A stretch of 64,000 bases of DNA from Azorhizobium oxalatiphilum (GCF_014635325.1 NZ_BMCT01000005.1:407245-471244); one strand, 5' to 3'. Shown: positions 49,857 to 61,807, numbered from the stretch's first letter. Numbers and translations: made by a program. Notes: generated by a model not told the origin, from the sequence alone.

Positions 49857-52800
49857 ATGCGCGTTGAACGCCGCTACACCACGGAAGGCCGTTCGCCTTA
49901 TGCGGACATCGCATTCCGCGAGACCGTCAGCGAGATTCGCAATCCGGACGGCTCCGTTGTCTTCCGCCAGGAAGGCATCGAGGTGCCTGCGCAGTTCTCG
50001 CAGGTCGCCAGCGACATTCTCGCGCAGAAGTATTTCCGCAAGGCCGGCGTGCCCGCGCGCCTGAAGAAGGTGGAGGAGAACGATGTTCCCTCCTTCCTGT
50101 GGCGCTCGGTGCCCGACGAGGCCGCTCTGGCGGCGCTGCCGGAGAAGGAGCGGATCGTCGGCGAGCACACCGCCCAGCAGGTATTCGACCGTCTGGCCGG
50201 CACCTGGACCTACTGGGGCTGGAAGGGCGGCTATTTCGACAGCGAGGCCGACGCGCAGGCCTTCTTCGACGAGCACCGCTACATGCTGGCCATGCAGATG
50301 GTCGCGCCCAATTCACCGCAGTGGTTCAACACCGGCCTGCACTGGGCCTATGGCATCGACGGTCCCGGCCAGGGCCATTTCTACGTGGACTACAAGACGG
50401 GCGAGCTGACCTCGTCTTCGTCCGCCTATGAGCACCCGCAGCCGCACGCCTGCTTCATCCAGTCCGTCTCCGACGATCTGGTGAGCGATGGCGGCATCAT
50501 GGACCTGTGGGTCCGCGAGGCGCGCCTGTTCAAGTACGGCTCCGGCACCGGTTCCAACTTCTCCGCGCTGCGCGGCGAGGGCGAGCGCCTGTCCGGCGGC
50601 GGCAAGTCGTCCGGCCTGATGAGCTTCCTCAAGATCGGCGACCGCGCGGCGGGCGCCATCAAGTCCGGCGGCACCACCCGCCGCGCCGCCAAGATGGTGG
50701 TGGTGGATGCCGACCATCCGGACGTGGAAGCCTATGTGAACTGGAAGGTTGTCGAGGAGCAGAAGGTCGCTTCCCTCGTCACCGGCTCCAAGATCAACGC
50801 CAAGCATCTCAAGGCCGTGCTGAAGGCCTGCGTGAATTGCGAAGGCACGGGCGACAGCTGCTTCGATCCGGAGAAGAACCCGGCCCTGAAGCGCGAGATC
50901 AAGGCCGCCCGCAAGGCGCTGGTGACGGATGCCGCCATCCGCCGCGTGATCCAGTTCGCCCGCCAGGGCTTCACCGACATCGACGTGCCGATCTACGACA
51001 CCGATTGGGACGGCGAGGCCTACATCACGGTGGCCGGCCAGAATTCCAACAATTCGGTGCGCGTGACCGACGATTTCCTGCGCGCGGTCGAGGCCGATGC
51101 GGACTGGAATCTCATCCGCCGCACCGACGGCAAGGTCCACAAGACCATCAAGGCCCGCGACCTGTGGGAGAAGATCGGCGCCGCCGCATGGCATTGCGCT
51201 GACCCCGGCATCCAGTTCCACACCGCGGTGAACGACTGGCACACCTGCCCGGCCGGCGGCGAGATTCGCGCCTCCAACCCGTGCTCCGAGTACATGTTCC
51301 TCGATGACACGGCCTGCAACCTCGCCTCGCTGAACCTGCTGCAGTTCCGCGATGCGGAGAAGCGCTTCGATGTGGAGAGCTTCGAGCACGCCGTGCGCCT
51401 GTGGACCATGGTGCTGGAAATCTCGGTGCTGATGGCGCAGTTCCCCTCGCGCCGCATCGCCGAGCTGTCCTACGAGTACCGCACGCTGGGTCTCGGCTAC
51501 GCCAATATCGGCGGCTTCCTGATGTCCGCCGGCATTCCCTATGACTCGGCTGAGGGTCGCGCCATCTGCGGCGCCATCTCCGCCATCATGACCGGCATCT
51601 GCTACGCCACCTCCGCCGAGATGGCGAAGGAACTGGGCCCGTTCCCGGCCTACAAGGACAACGCGAATTCGATGCTGCGGGTCATCCGCAACCATCGTCG
51701 CGCCGCCCATGGCGAGGCCAAGGGCTATGAGGCCCTGTCCATGGCGCCTGTGCCGCTGGACCATGCCTCCTGCAAGGATGCCCGCATCGTCGACCATGCC
51801 AAGGCCGCCTGGGACAAGGCGCTGAAGCTGGGCGAGGAGCACGGCTATCGCAACGCGCAGGTCAGCGTGATCGCGCCCACCGGCACCATCGGCCTGGTGA
51901 TGGATTGCGACACCACCGGCATCGAGCCCGACTTTGCGCTGGTGAAGTTCAAGAAGCTGGCCGGTGGCGGCTACTTCAAGATCATCAACCGCGCCGTGCC
52001 GGAGGCTCTGCGCACGCTGGGCTACAGCGAGGCGCAGCTGGCCGAGATCGAGGCCTATGCGGTGGGCCACGGCTCGCTGGCGCAGGCCCCGGCCATCAAT
52101 CACGGTTCGCTGCGCGCCAAGGGCTTTGACGACGCGGCCATCGCCAAGGCGGAAGCCGCGGTGAAGACGGCGTTCGATATCAAGTTCGCCTTCAACCGCT
52201 GGACCTTCGGCGAGGAGTTCCTCGTGAAGTCCCTCGGCGTGACGCCGGCCCAGCTCGGCGACATGAAGTTCGACCTGCTGGCTCATCTCGGCTTCTCCAA
52301 GGCCGACATCGACGCTGCCAACGTGCATGTCTGCGGCGCCATGACCCTTGAGGGCGCGCCGTACCTCAAGGCCGAGCATCTGCCGGTGTTCGACTGCGCC
52401 TCGCCGTGCGGCCGCATCGGCAAGCGCTTCCTCTCGGTGGAGAGCCACATCCGCATGATGGCTGCTGCGCAGCCGTTCATCTCGGGCGCGATCTCCAAGA
52501 CCATCAATATGCCGAACGACGCCACGGTGGAGGATTGCCATGCGGCTTACCTTCTCTCCTGGCGCCTGGCGCTGAAGGCCAACGCGCTCTATCGCGATGG
52601 CTCCAAGCTCTCGCAGCCGCTGAACGCCCAGCTCGTCTCCGATGACGATGACGAGGAGGATGCGGTCGAGGCGCTGGTGGCCCAGCCCGCCGCCGCGCGT
52701 GCCGCTACTGTCACCGAGAAGATTGTTGAGCGGGTGATCGAGCGCGTCATCGAGCGCAACACGCACGATCGCGAGAAGATGCCGGACCGCCGCAAGGGCT

Positions 52801-53573
52801 ACACCCAGAAGGCGGTGGTGGGCGGCCACAAGGTCTATCTGCGCACCGGCGAATATGATGACGGCCGCCTCGGCGAGATCTTCATCGACATGCACAAGGA
52901 AGGCGCGGCGCTCCGCTCCTTCATCAACAACTTCGCCATTTCGGTGTCGCTGGGCCTCCAGTACGGCGTGCCGTTGGAGGAGTATGTGGACGCCTTCACC
53001 TTCACCCGTTTCGAGCCTGCCGGCCCGGTGCAGGGCAACGACACCATCAAGTACGCCACCTCGATCCTGGACTATGTGTTCCGCGAGCTGGCGGTGTCCT
53101 ACCTCGCCCGTCACGACCTCGGGCATGTGGACCATCAGGAGACCGGCTTCGACGCGCTCGGCAAGGGCGTGGACGAGGGCAAGGCGCCCAATCCTGCGGC
53201 CCGCGTCGTCTCCAAGGGCCTCGTGCGCGGCAAGAACGTGAGCCTTCTGGTGCCGCAGACCACGGCCGACGCGCGCTCGGCCACGGACAATGTGACGGTT
53301 CTGCGCGCCCGCACCGACGGCGCCACCGCGCTAAAGCAGGATGCCGAGATTCAGGCGGCGGAAGAGGTGGCGGAGATCGAGGCGGCTGTTGAGAGCCTGC
53401 TCGACAAGTCGCTGCCCTGGAAAGCGGCTGACCGCACCCAGGACCGCCGCGCCGAAGCCCGCGCCCGCGGCTACGAGGGCGAGGCCTGCCCCGAGTGCAT
53501 GAACTTCACCATGGTTCGCAACGGCACCTGCCTGAAGTGCGACACCTGTGGCGGGACGACTGGCTGCTCGTGA
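49857..53573 (+). CDS. nrdJ: Adenosylcobalamin-dependent (class II) ribonucleotide reductase
   Basis: A 1238-residue single-chain reductase making deoxyribonucleotides with B12 instead of a diiron partner. The N-terminal region ([20 protein letters not shown]), the barrel with [21 protein letters not shown] (read in two parts; substrate-binding and catalytic Cys) and [21 protein letters not shown] are visible. A C-terminal extension follows, ending with two Cys pairs ([16 protein letters not shown]) like the redox/zinc tail of alphaproteobacterial NrdJ. Length fits this group. Repression by NrdR is likely from the upstream box. Oxygen-independent activity is expected. Confidence 0.96.
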   Translation: MRVERRYTTEGRSPYADIAFRETVSEIRNPDGSVVFRQEGIEVPAQFSQVASDILAQKYFRKAGVPARLKKVEENDVPSFLWRSVPDEAALAALPEKERIVGEHTAQQVFDRLAGTWTYWGWKGGYFDSEADAQAFFDEHRYMLAMQMVAPNSPQWFNTGLHWAYGIDGPGQGHFYVDYKTGELTSSSSAYEHPQPHACFIQSVSDDLVSDGGIMDLWVREARLFKYGSGTGSNFSALRGEGERLSGGGKSSGLMSFLKIGDRAAGAIKSGGTTRRAAKMVVVDADHPDVEAYVNWKVVEEQKVASLVTGSKINAKHLKAVLKACVNCEGTGDSCFDPEKNPALKREIKAARKALVTDAAIRRVIQFARQGFTDIDVPIYDTDWDGEAYITVAGQNSNNSVRVTDDFLRAVEADADWNLIRRTDGKVHKTIKARDLWEKIGAAAWHCADPGIQFHTAVNDWHTCPAGGEIRASNPCSEYMFLDDTACNLASLNLLQFRDAEKRFDVESFEHAVRLWTMVLEISVLMAQFPSRRIAELSYEYRTLGLGYANIGGFLMSAGIPYDSAEGRAICGAISAIMTGICYATSAEMAKELGPFPAYKDNANSMLRVIRNHRRAAHGEAKGYEALSMAPVPLDHASCKDARIVDHAKAAWDKALKLGEEHGYRNAQVSVIAPTGTIGLVMDCDTTGIEPDFALVKFKKLAGGGYFKIINRAVPEALRTLGYSEAQLAEIEAYAVGHGSLAQAPAINHGSLRAKGFDDAAIAKAEAAVKTAFDIKFAFNRWTFGEEFLVKSLGVTPAQLGDMKFDLLAHLGFSKADIDAANVHVCGAMTLEGAPYLKAEHLPVFDCASPCGRIGKRFLSVESHIRMMAAAQPFISGAISKTINMPNDATVEDCHAAYLLSWRLALKANALYRDGSKLSQPLNAQLVSDDDDEEDAVEALVAQPAAARAATVTEKIVERVIERVIERNTHDREKMPDRRKGYTQKAVVGGHKVYLRTGEYDDGRLGEIFIDMHKEGAALRSFINNFAISVSLGLQYGVPLEEYVDAFTFTRFEPAGPVQGNDTIKYATSILDYVFRELAVSYLARHDLGHVDHQETGFDALGKGVDEGKAPNPAARVVSKGLVRGKNVSLLVPQTTADARSATDNVTVLRARTDGATALKQDAEIQAAEEVAEIEAAVESLLDKSLPWKAADRTQDRRAEARARGYEGEACPECMNFTMVRNGTCLKCDTCGGTTGCS

Positions 53574-54157
53574 GAGCTGGGGGGCGTTTTGTGTCCATGT
53601 TCGCAAAGGATATGTGAATCTGGCGACGAAATGGGTTTTTGGTCCCCCATAGTTTGGGGTGCGATTTTAAAACCCAATGATTGTGCGGCTTTGAAGAAGC
53701 TGCTCTTCGAGAGCTGAAATCAGCCCGTCGCACCCCTGCGGCGGGCTGTTTTCGTTGGCCCAGTGGTGGGAGCTCATGTCCGTGGTGCTCGTCGACGCTT
53801 CTTGTGTCGGCCGAGTGCGCTTCTTGACGTGAAGACTGTTGCAAGATTGGCATTCTCCTCGACGCCGCCTACATGCGACTATCTTCGGAAACGCCGGGTC
53901 AGTTGCCGCGTGCAATTATGCGCGAACGTCAGTCTCCGTATCCAAGCAAGCTGAACCTCGATGGCCGTGGCATCGGTGCGCTTCTTCAACCGGTGTTGAT
54001 TCCGCACATGTGAGCTGGAGCAGCGTAGACTGTTCCAACCAGCCATTTCCTCGGAGCCGACGCAGTCCAGATGCGACGAGGACGATTGCACCCGATGCCA
54101 GGGCATTGATAACGTCGCTGACGTTTTCGATTGCAGCCAGGTGCGGGGAGGCCGCCG
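53574..54157. other. Gap between nrdJ and the accessory region
   Basis: About 580 bases with the terminator at 53720-53753 and otherwise no supported gene. Several short open frames exist on both strands, but none has protein-like sequence or a ribosome site. The GC content looks lower than upstream, so the boundary of the accessory region probably lies here. Confidence 0.5.
53720..53753 (+). terminator. Terminator downstream of nrdJ
   Basis: A stem CAGCCCG..CGCA/TGCGGCGGGCTG (53721-53748) followed by TTTT. It lies 148 bases after the nrdJ stop. Confidence 0.8.
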
Positions 54158-54335
54158 ATGACCGGGGATAGACCAAAGCACCGTTCGAGTAGCTGGAGGC
54201 CCTTTACGGACGATCCCTGGTCCGACGATCTTCTGGTGAAGGGGCCTGTTTGGGATGCGGCGGTCGCGGCTGCGCGCAAATCACGCCTCGCGAGGACCCG
54301 AAAAGTTGAGGCTCCGACGAAGGACAGTGGCATCG
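54147..54335 (+). repeat. Direct repeat, left copy (duplicated small gene)
   Basis: About 190 bases, by eye 85-90% identical to 63434-63625, including the ribosome site GGAGGCCGCCG and most of a small coding sequence. The two copies differ in length by one codon. The two direct copies lie 9.3 kb apart and bracket the kinase/peptide segment. Confidence 0.85.
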
Positions 54336-54421
54336 TGGCCACCACTGGCGACAGAAACGTTCCGATCCTGGCGACAGTGAGTAGGGCTTCAGAGGTTACC
54401 AGGTCGCCGGTAGCCGAGTAG
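54158..54421 (+). CDS. Small protein of unknown function, copy 1 of a duplicated gene
   Basis: An 87-residue hydrophilic protein MTGDRPKHRSSSWRPFTDD followed by PWSDDLLVKGPVWDAAVAAARK and a Ser/Thr-rich tail. The ATG at 54158 is preceded by GGGGAGG. Its first 50 residues match the protein at 63445-63714 nearly residue for residue, while the C-terminal parts diverge, so the N-terminal PFTDDPWSDDL...GPVW segment is the conserved unit. No membrane segment or known domain is visible. It could be a short regulator or adaptor; function unknown. Confidence 0.7.
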   Translation: MTGDRPKHRSSSWRPFTDDPWSDDLLVKGPVWDAAVAAARKSRLARTRKVEAPTKDSGIVATTGDRNVPILATVSRASEVTRSPVAE

Positions 54422-54926
54422 GTCGTCTGCCACCGGCCGGACGTTAATCACTGCGACTTTGTGCCGGGGGAATGCACCAGAGGCGGCACGTCACCCGATC
54501 TGCATAGCGATGTGCGCAGTGAGGCATCGCGCCCCTCGATGATGACAGCATCTGAAACACTGCGTGCCCTCGACCGCCCTTCCAGCGACGGCCGCTTTGC
54601 GCCCCCATCTTTGCCATAGAGATCAGGTTAGCGATTTCCTGAAAGCAGACGTTGCGCTGAGCGCGGAGATCGCAGCGCGCATTCCCGGCATTTGGGATTC
54701 GTGCGTCCCGGCGACTGCTGGCGCGACGATGGTTTTGGCTCTGACTTTTCGAGGATTATCGTAAGGCGAGCAGCTACGGTACAGTGTGGCCCCCAATTGG
54801 CACCCGAGCTTACATTCCGCCAGTATCCTATACATGGCAGTGGACGCATGAATCCGTGCTCCGGCCTCAGAGCCTACGGGTCACGAGGTCGCCATATGGG
54901 TTCGAGCTCGATCGAAAGAGGCTTCC
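54422..54926. other. Gap upstream of the hybrid kinase gene
   Basis: About 505 bases with no supported gene. It must contain the promoter of the kinase-regulator operon, but no -35/-10 pair or palindrome stood out. Confidence 0.4.
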
Positions 54927-57900
54927 GTGAATAGGCTTCTGATGTTGCTGGCAGTGGCGGGTACTGCCGCTCTGGGAACCGTACCGGCAGTTGGCCGCGA
55001 ACTCAGCCAAATCCTGGACAGCGGGGTGTTGCGCGTCTGCGTCGCGGGCTCCAGTGCCGATTTCTACCAAGCCAATGCCGAGGCCTTCGCCCGATTTCTC
55101 GGCGTACAAGCGGAGGTCAAGCGTCTGGGCAGCTTCGATGAGCAGTTCCTGAACGCCTCCGGCGTCATCGTGCGCGACCAAACCTATGAGTCCCAACTAC
55201 TGGCCGACGGAAGCTGCGATTTGTTTCCGAACGACCTCCACATCGTCGACTGGCGTGCGTCCAAGATGCGGCTGGTGCCCTATTACAATGTGCGCAACGT
55301 CGTGGTCGCCAACCCAGCGCAACGCGCCGAGATCAAAAGCGAGGCGGATCTGGCGGGGCGTGTCGCGGCAGTCCAGCAGGGCACCGCCTATGAGGCGTGG
55401 CTCGTTGCCGCCAACCAGGACGAGTTCCGCTCCCGTCCGGTGATAATCCGTAACGCGCCAACTCTCGAAGCCATCCGCATGACGGCCCGACAGGAGGCGG
55501 ACTTCACCATCCTCGGCAGCGAGGGTGCATTGAGATGGGTGCGCGAGGATGTGCAGCACCTCGCTATCCTGTTTCCGGTGAGCGATCCCGTGAAAGTCGG
55601 CTGGGGGATAAGTTCTTCAGCGCCACTGCTGGCGCAATTACTTGAAACATTCTTTCAAAAAAGCAATCAGCTAGATTCAGAACTGGACCGCAACTGGAAT
55701 AGCTACTACCACGTCTCGCTGGTGGAATATGGGTTGTTCGAGGCCTCCTTTAAGGAAGAAGGGATCGACCTGCCTAGCATCCTGCGATGGGCCGTTCCCC
55801 TTGGATTGGGCGCCCTCCTGGTCCTTGTCGCGGCTCTGCTAGCCAACCGACGGCTCAAGCGCGAGATCGGCGAACGCAAGGCCGCCGAAGAAGCCGCCCA
55901 ACTCGCCTCCGAACAGTTGCGCAGGACAGAGGTTTGGTATCGCAGCATTATCCAATCTGCCCCCGACGGCATGGTGGTCATCGACGGCACCGGCACCATA
56001 ATGCTGGCAAATCCGAAAGTCGAAGCGATGTTCGGCTATGGCGAAGGCGAGCTGATCGGAAGGGCCATCGAGACTCTGGTGCCGATATCGATCCGCGGCC
56101 GTCACGTCGGGCTGCGCGACGGGTTCGCAGCTCATGGCTCGACGCGCGCAATGGGCACTCTCGGGCAACATCTTCACGGGTTGCGTCGGGATGGCAGCGA
56201 GTTTCCCGTGGAAGTTGGATTGTCTAGGCTACCGATGCTGGCAGGGCGCGGCGTTTGTGTGTGCGCTTCGGTGCGCGACGTCACCGATCGCAAGAACGTT
56301 GAAGCCGACATTCTGCGCGCCAAGGAGATCGCCGAAGTCGCCACCCGCGCCAAGAGCGATTTCCTCGCCAATATGAGCCACGAAATCCGCACACCGATGA
56401 ACGCGATCATCGGCCTGTCACATCTGGCCCTAAAGACCGACCTGGCCCCCAAGCAGCGCGACTATGTCTCCAAGATACACAATGCGGGGACGTCGCTCCT
56501 GGGCATCATCAACGACATTCTCGACTTCTCCAAGGTCGAAGCCGGCAAGCTGGAGATGGAGCAGATTCGGTTCCGGCTGGATGAAATGCTGGACAATGTT
56601 TCCGCGCTAGTCGCGCAGAAGGCTCACGACAAGGGGTTGGAGCTGCTGTTCGATACGGCTGCGGATGTGCCGCAGGGCTTGATCGGCGATCCGTTGCGGC
56701 TGAGCCAGATACTGGTCAACTTGGTCAGCAACGCGGTCAAGTTCACCGAGCGTGGTCAGATTTCAGTCTCGGTGCGGTGTCCCGAACGCGCGGGCGAGAA
56801 GGCACTGCTGCGGGTGGTCGTGCGGGACTCAGGCATAGGCATGACTCCGGAGCAGACAGGCAGATTATTTCAGGCCTTCAGCCAAGCGGACGGCTCAACC
56901 ACACGCAAATATGGTGGGACGGGGCTGGGTCTCGCAATCACCAAGCGCTTGGTGGAAATGATGGGCGGCAGCATCCAGGTGGAATCTGCGCCGGGCGATG
57001 GCAGCACTTTCTCATTCTCAGCCTGGCTGGGTCTGGATGAGCAACCGGTACGCAGAAAGCCGATCCCCGAAGTACTGAACGGCATGCGCGCTTTGATCGT
57101 GGACGATAACAAGTCGGCGAGGGAGATTCTTTCCGAGCTACTGCGCGGCCTTGGGCTGGCTGTCAGTGCAGCCGCTTCCGGCGAACAGGCTCTTGCCGCC
57201 CTGGATGACGCCGATGCGGATCATCCCTACGGGGTGGTGTTCCTGGATTGGAGAATGCCGGGCATGGACGGCCTGGAAACCGCTCGCCGGATAAGCCAGC
57301 GAGAGACTTCTCCCCTTATGGTGATGGTGACCGCTTACGGACTGGAGGATGTTCGTGCGGACGCGGAAACGGTCGGCCTAAGCGCCTTCTTGGTCAAACC
57401 CGTCAGCCAGTCGTCCCTGCTGGATACGCTCGTCAAGCTGTTCGCACCACAAGATCACCAGTCCCCCGGTGATGCGGCGGACACCGCAACGCCGCGGCTG
57501 GACCGTACGCGCCTTCTGGTGGCTGAAGATAACGAGGTCAACCAGCAGATCGCCGGCGAGCTTCTGCGCGGCGCAGGCGCATCTGTGGTCCTCGCCAGTA
57601 ATGGCCGCGAAGCCATCGATATGCTGAAGGCGCGGCCCGACGCTTACGACCTCGTCCTCATGGATGTGCAGATGCCGGAAATTGATGGCATCGAGGCGAC
57701 GCGTCTGATCCGCGCCGATCCGCAGCTTTCCGCCATTCCCGTTATCGCTATGACTGCGCATGCCATGCCGGAGGAACGCAGACGCTGCATAGAGGCGGGC
57801 ATGGTGGACCACATCACCAAGCCCCTCGAAGCGCATGTTGTGTTCCAGACATTGCTGCGTTGGCTCCCCAAACCTTCCCTCGAGCGGCAAGTTGCATTGG

Positions 57901-58553
57901 TCGAACCGGTCCCGGAGCGGGTGGATAATGAAGCACTTCCGGAGTTCGATGGCCTCGACGCTGTCAGTGCCCTGCGCCGCGTGGGCGGCAACCGTAAGCT
58001 ATACTTGAGCCTCCTTCGACAGTTCGTCGACAAAGAGGTAGATGCGGCCGGGCGCATCGCCGACGCATTGAATACGCAGGGCATTGCTGACGCCGAGCGT
58101 ATCGCCCACACCGTGAAGGGTGTCGCCGCCAACATCGGGCTTGGGCAGCTATCGACACTGGCTGCCGAGCTGGAAGCAGCCCTGAAAGCCCGGGCGGGCA
58201 TAAGCGGTGCGCTGTCTGCTTTCGAAAGCGAGCTGGCGCGCAGCATGGCCTCCTTGGGCGAAGCGCTGGCGGAACTGCAAAATGCGACCTCCGTCGTCGG
58301 CAACGGCGATGAAGCCAGCAGAGCTGACTCGGCATCATATGTCATCGAGCTCGCCGGACTGCTCGCGGCGGGCAAGGGCAAGGCCGTGGACCATTTGCAG
58401 AAGGTGAGCGAGCGAATACGCCCTGTGTTCGCCGGCAGTGATTATGCTGCCCTTGAGAAAGCAGTAAACAGCTACGACTTCGACACCGCGCTTGTTATCC
58501 TGCGTCAGGCCGCTTCGAGGCACGACATACCACTGCAAGAGGAGCACGCATGA
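54927..58553 (+). CDS. BvgS/EvgS-like hybrid sensor histidine kinase
   Basis: A 1208-residue multi-domain sensor. Order: signal peptide (about 1-23); periplasmic solute-binding (SBP_bac_3) domain (about 25-275); membrane helix (about 287-308); PAS (about 335-460); HisKA with His485 (SHEIRTPMN); HATPase with DSGIGM and GGTGLGLAI; receiver 1 with Asp774 ([11 protein letters not shown]); receiver 2 with Asp913 ([11 protein letters not shown]); and an Hpt domain with His1061 (AHTVKG). The signal is probably a small amino-acid-like ligand. It begins at GTG 54927 after AGAGG. The next gene overlaps by four bases and is its likely phosphotransfer target. Confidence 0.92.
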   Translation: MNRLLMLLAVAGTAALGTVPAVGRELSQILDSGVLRVCVAGSSADFYQANAEAFARFLGVQAEVKRLGSFDEQFLNASGVIVRDQTYESQLLADGSCDLFPNDLHIVDWRASKMRLVPYYNVRNVVVANPAQRAEIKSEADLAGRVAAVQQGTAYEAWLVAANQDEFRSRPVIIRNAPTLEAIRMTARQEADFTILGSEGALRWVREDVQHLAILFPVSDPVKVGWGISSSAPLLAQLLETFFQKSNQLDSELDRNWNSYYHVSLVEYGLFEASFKEEGIDLPSILRWAVPLGLGALLVLVAALLANRRLKREIGERKAAEEAAQLASEQLRRTEVWYRSIIQSAPDGMVVIDGTGTIMLANPKVEAMFGYGEGELIGRAIETLVPISIRGRHVGLRDGFAAHGSTRAMGTLGQHLHGLRRDGSEFPVEVGLSRLPMLAGRGVCVCASVRDVTDRKNVEADILRAKEIAEVATRAKSDFLANMSHEIRTPMNAIIGLSHLALKTDLAPKQRDYVSKIHNAGTSLLGIINDILDFSKVEAGKLEMEQIRFRLDEMLDNVSALVAQKAHDKGLELLFDTAADVPQGLIGDPLRLSQILVNLVSNAVKFTERGQISVSVRCPERAGEKALLRVVVRDSGIGMTPEQTGRLFQAFSQADGSTTRKYGGTGLGLAITKRLVEMMGGSIQVESAPGDGSTFSFSAWLGLDEQPVRRKPIPEVLNGMRALIVDDNKSAREILSELLRGLGLAVSAAASGEQALAALDDADADHPYGVVFLDWRMPGMDGLETARRISQRETSPLMVMVTAYGLEDVRADAETVGLSAFLVKPVSQSSLLDTLVKLFAPQDHQSPGDAADTATPRLDRTRLLVAEDNEVNQQIAGELLRGAGASVVLASNGREAIDMLKARPDAYDLVLMDVQMPEIDGIEATRLIRADPQLSAIPVIAMTAHAMPEERRRCIEAGMVDHITKPLEAHVVFQTLLRWLPKPSLERQVALVEPVPERVDNEALPEFDGLDAVSALRRVGGNRKLYLSLLRQFVDKEVDAAGRIADALNTQGIADAERIAHTVKGVAANIGLGQLSTLAAELEAALKARAGISGALSAFESELARSMASLGEALAELQNATSVVGNGDEASRADSASYVIELAGLLAAGKGKAVDHLQKVSERIRPVFAGSDYAALEKAVNSYDFDTALVILRQAASRHDIPLQEEHA

Positions 58554-59677
58554 ACAGCGAAGCCCCCGCCAACAGCAAGCCGACCGTGCTGATCGTCGAC
58601 GACACGCCGGAGAATCTCACCCTCATGAACGGGTTGCTCAGCCCAGTCTATGAAACGATGGTGGCCAATAATGGCGAGCGTGCGCTCAGGCTGGCATTGT
58701 CAGTAACGCCGCCCGATCTCGTGCTGCTCGACATCATGATGCCAGGCATGGACGGCTACGAGGTCTGCCAGCGCCTCAAGGCCGATCCACGCACGCGCGA
58801 CGTGCCGGTCATCTTCCTCACCGCGAAGACGGAGGTTCATGACGAGCAAACGGGTTTCGATGTCGGCGCGGTGGACTACATCACGAAACCGATCTCTGCG
58901 CCGATCGTCATGGCCCGCATCAAAACCCAACTCGCCCTGAAGGCGGCGGCAGATTTCCTGAGAGACAAGAATCTGTATCTGGAGAACGAAGTCGCGAGGC
59001 GCACGCGCGAAGTCCAAGTGGTGCAGGATGTAACCATCATGGCCATGGCGTCCTTGGCTGAGACCCGGGACAACGAGACCGGCAACCATCTGCGCCGCAC
59101 CCAGAACTACGTGAAGGCCTTGGCAAAAAAGCTCCAGGGCAATGCCAAGTTCGCGGCGGTGCTTACCGACGACGTGATCGAGATGCTCTACAAGTCGGCG
59201 CCATTGCACGACATTGGAAAGGTCGGCATTCCGGATTCGATCCTCCTCAAACCGGGGAAGCTTACTCCTGAGGAGTTCGAGATCATGAAGACCCACACAA
59301 CACTCGGACGCGATACCATTGCGGCAGCGGAAAGGCTGATCGACAAGCCGAGCAGCTTCCTGAGAATAGCTCGCGAGATCGCTTATTCTCATCAGGAGAA
59401 ATGGGACGGCTCCGGGTATCCGAACAAGCTTGCTGGCGAAGAGATTCCGGTTCTGGCGAGGATCATGGCTGTGGCCGACGTTTATGATGCCCTCATCTCA
59501 AGGCGGGTCTACAAGGAGCCCCTCTCGCATGAGCAGGCTGCCGCAACCATTCGAGAGGGGCGAGGCCAACACTTTGATCCAGATATGGTGGATACATTTC
59601 TCGAGATCGAAAAGGAATTCAGCGACATCGCCGAGCGCTTTACAGATAGCGAAGAGAATGTGAATGCAAAAGCCTAG
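58550..59677 (+). CDS. HD-GYP response regulator (RpfG-like c-di-GMP phosphodiesterase)
   Basis: A 375-residue output protein. The N-terminal receiver domain has the phospho-acceptor Asp61 ([11 protein letters not shown]). The C-terminal HD-GYP domain has His220-Asp ([13 protein letters not shown]) and the GSGYP loop. HD-GYP proteins hydrolyse c-di-GMP. The ATG at 58550 overlaps the kinase stop (ATGA), so kinase and regulator are coupled in translation and likely in signalling. Confidence 0.93.
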   Translation: MNSEAPANSKPTVLIVDDTPENLTLMNGLLSPVYETMVANNGERALRLALSVTPPDLVLLDIMMPGMDGYEVCQRLKADPRTRDVPVIFLTAKTEVHDEQTGFDVGAVDYITKPISAPIVMARIKTQLALKAAADFLRDKNLYLENEVARRTREVQVVQDVTIMAMASLAETRDNETGNHLRRTQNYVKALAKKLQGNAKFAAVLTDDVIEMLYKSAPLHDIGKVGIPDSILLKPGKLTPEEFEIMKTHTTLGRDTIAAAERLIDKPSSFLRIAREIAYSHQEKWDGSGYPNKLAGEEIPVLARIMAVADVYDALISRRVYKEPLSHEQAAATIREGRGQHFDPDMVDTFLEIEKEFSDIAERFTDSEENVNAKA

Positions 59678-60025
59678 AGCCAATAGTCTATAGGCCGGAT
59701 TTCTGTGTGCTGAAACGGAAACATACTCGCCTTACAAGGTATCAACGCGGCGCCGCGGCAGACCTGATGACTGACGGGGGAAGACCCGTTCGAACCTTGG
59801 TGGTAGTTCTCATTTTCGGATATCCGGAAGATGCCAAAAACCGGACGTTGCGAACTGCGGCTAAGGGGCACTTCAGGATGCCACGTCGGTCAACCACGAC
59901 GTCCGCTTTGACTGGCGTGACGTTAGAAGCGGACAGTCTGCTTTCGGCCCCCTTGGTGACGTCCGCTTTGGGGATTTAATGGGCCGTAGGATGGCGAGGA
60001 CCGGATTAGGTGCACTGCAAGTATC
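59678..60025. other. Gap between HD-GYP and AraC genes
   Basis: About 350 bases between convergent genes with no supported gene. Near 59890-59970 it contains several related words (GACGTCCGCTTTG twice, GAAGCGGAC, GTCTGCTTTCGGCCC) that also occur in degenerate form at 31427-31500. This looks like a worn dispersed repeat. Confidence 0.5.
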
Positions 60026-61048
60026 TCAATCCGTTGCGCTCAGAGAGGAGATCCAGGGGCCTTTACCGAGGGGCGCAGTGATCAGAGCCGGCTCTTGGCG
60101 CGCGCGCCTTTTCACTGCGCTTGGCGTCATCTCGAATTCGCTGCGGAACACGCGACTGAAATGCGCCTCGCTACTGAAGCCGCAGCGAAAGGCAATCTCA
60201 CCGATACGCATTCCTGCGTGAGCCGGATGCGTAAGCATGTGCAGGGCCGCTGCGAGCCGCCTTGTCCTGATGTATGTCGCAATCCCGCCTTCGGGCTCGA
60301 ACAGGCGGTACAGGCTAGAGCGCGACATCCGCACCTCCCGCGCCACGCGCTCGGGAACGAGCTCCGCCTTCGACAGATTGGCATCAATGTAGCGTCTCGC
60401 CCGTTCGGAGGCTGCCAGATTCAACCCCTCCGTTGCTCTCGCGCCGACTGGCTCCAACTGGAAGCAGGTTGTGATTAGATCCGCTGCTGCGCGGGTAAGC
60501 AGGCCGGCATCCCGGGCGGTGGCGACATCGAGCCTTCGTGCCATGGAAGACAGGAAGTCGCCCAGAATCCCGCCCATCACGCCTTCGCCGCTCAACACCG
60601 TCCCGTGCGGCGTTTGCCGCATCCGCGCGAGCTCGGGCAGGAACGCGCGTGGCATGATGACGTCGATCGTCTGCGAGGCGCTTGCATGTCCCTCCAAAGG
60701 GCGGCCCAGATCGATCAGTGAAACATCCCCAGCACCCACCCGCATGGGGTTGCCGTCGGCGTCGGCGGTGAGGCCACCGGTCTGGTGCAGTTGCACCAGA
60801 AAGTGATCCATGTCCGTGCGTGCGATCTTGCGCTTGCTGCGCCCGATGGTGTGATCGGAAAAGCCGGATGCACCGACCAGCATGCCACCCATATGATATG
60901 CGGTCATATCGGCGGCGAACCCCGTCATGCTGCCACCATCGGATGACACGTCGTAGATCGGTCTCATGTGGTCGTGGTAGAGGCCGAACTGATCCACCTT
61001 GTCCGTTTCGAGCGTCCTGAATCTTCTGGACGGAATGCCCCCAGACAT
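60026..61048 (-). CDS. AraC-family transcriptional regulator
   Basis: A 340-residue regulator. An AraC-binding-like N-terminal region (about 40-210, with FLVQLHQTGGLTADADG) is followed by a C-terminal double helix-turn-helix (MSRSSLYRLFEPEGGIATY and GEIAFRCGFSSEAHFSRVFR, about 245-325). The ATG at 61048 has GGGAG 8 bases upstream; a start at 61084 is less likely. It is divergent from the first peptide gene, which it may control, with a 280-base gap between. Confidence 0.88.
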   Translation of the reverse strand: MSGGIPSRRFRTLETDKVDQFGLYHDHMRPIYDVSSDGGSMTGFAADMTAYHMGGMLVGASGFSDHTIGRSKRKIARTDMDHFLVQLHQTGGLTADADGNPMRVGAGDVSLIDLGRPLEGHASASQTIDVIMPRAFLPELARMRQTPHGTVLSGEGVMGGILGDFLSSMARRLDVATARDAGLLTRAAADLITTCFQLEPVGARATEGLNLAASERARRYIDANLSKAELVPERVAREVRMSRSSLYRLFEPEGGIATYIRTRRLAAALHMLTHPAHAGMRIGEIAFRCGFSSEAHFSRVFRSEFEMTPSAVKRRARQEPALITAPLGKGPWISSLSATD

Positions 61049-61327
61049 ACGCGTTCTCCCGACCCAGCGACCACTATCGACCATCGCTCGTAATAGGCTA
61101 TTTCAGCTAATCTTCCGAAAAGGAATGCCTCATCAACTCCTTGAGGCATACGGACTTGCCAGAACGTCCCGCCACTCAGCATGAGACGGCGTCATCGTCG
61201 GCTGAAAAGATTGAGACGCCTGGATAAATCACGCGGGACAGCCAGACAAATGCTGTGGCCACATCCATTGTAAATTCCATTCTTGTGCCGTGCCGACGTT
61301 GGAACTTGGTGCGCAGAGGGGGACATT

Positions 61328-61498
61328 ATGAAGAGTGAGGACGAAGCGTCTGATATGCCCGCCGCGCAGACGCAAAAAACGCCATTCGAACTTCAAGTTC
61401 CGCTCGCGGAGGTGGAACTGGATCAGGTGACGGGGGGCCTCCTTCTCCCGCCACCACCGGTCAACGTCAAGGGCGCCACACGGATCATTAGGGACTAA
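61328..61498 (+). CDS. Putative RiPP precursor peptide with double-glycine leader (P1)
   Basis: A 56-residue peptide. The acidic leader contains VPLAEVELDQVTGG, the classical double-glycine ending of exported and modified peptide leaders; cleavage after GG (residue 37) would release a 19-residue core LLLPPPPVNVKGATRIIRD with four consecutive prolines and no Cys. AGAGGGGG lies upstream of the ATG. The Nif11-like peptide gene follows after 45 bases. No modifying enzyme or exporter gene is in the window. Family assignment by motif only. Confidence 0.6.
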   Translation: MKSEDEASDMPAAQTQKTPFELQVPLAEVELDQVTGGLLLPPPPVNVKGATRIIRD

Positions 61499-61543
61499 TT
61501 CGCGCGCTGCGCCGCATGCCATAGAGAATATAGGGATATTGCA

Positions 61544-61807
61544 ATGAGCATTTCGTCATTAAAGACGTTCTTGGAGAACCTCGGACTGGAGCCGGGGCAA
61601 CTCGGCACGTTGGAGAACGTCTTTTCCAGCGCAGACGCGCTTATGGCCTATGCTGCCTCCCGCGGCTGCGGTCTGGAAATGAACGAGGCTGAAGCATTGA
61701 TTGCTCAGGCTCGTGATCAGATGCCTCCTCGCGAGGCAGAGCCGCTCTCGGATGAGAGCCTTGACGTGGTAAACGGTGCGGGCTGGCGGCACGTTCATAT
61801 GTCGTAA
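61544..61807 (+). CDS. Nif11-type leader peptide, possibly truncated (P2)
   Basis: An 87-residue protein. Residues 1-65 are a Nif11-like helical leader (SLKTFLENLGLEPGQL, ALMAYAASRGCGLEMNEAEA), and SDESLDVVNGAG (about 69-80) is the leader-end motif. Only seven residues (WRHVHMS) follow. In the next frame the sequence stays open to 61964 and encodes a Gly/Ser/Ala/Thr-rich tail, so a frameshift may have cut off the core. A terminator lies at 61942. Nif11 leaders precede RiPP cores. Confidence 0.6.
   Translation: MSISSLKTFLENLGLEPGQLGTLENVFSSADALMAYAASRGCGLEMNEAEALIAQARDQMPPREAEPLSDESLDVVNGAGWRHVHMS

Noticed and set aside
50313..53135. 940-residue minus-strand frame over nrdJ
   Set aside because: Shadow of nrdJ, whose own motifs are fully conserved on the plus strand.
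53916..54176. 86-residue minus-strand frame after nrdJ
   Set aside because: It has one hydrophobic stretch but overlaps the start and ribosome site of the duplicated small gene, lacks its own ribosome site and matches no family.
54564..54764. 66-residue frame upstream of the hybrid kinase
   Set aside because: No ribosome site and no protein-like pattern; the region is more likely promoter or relic DNA.
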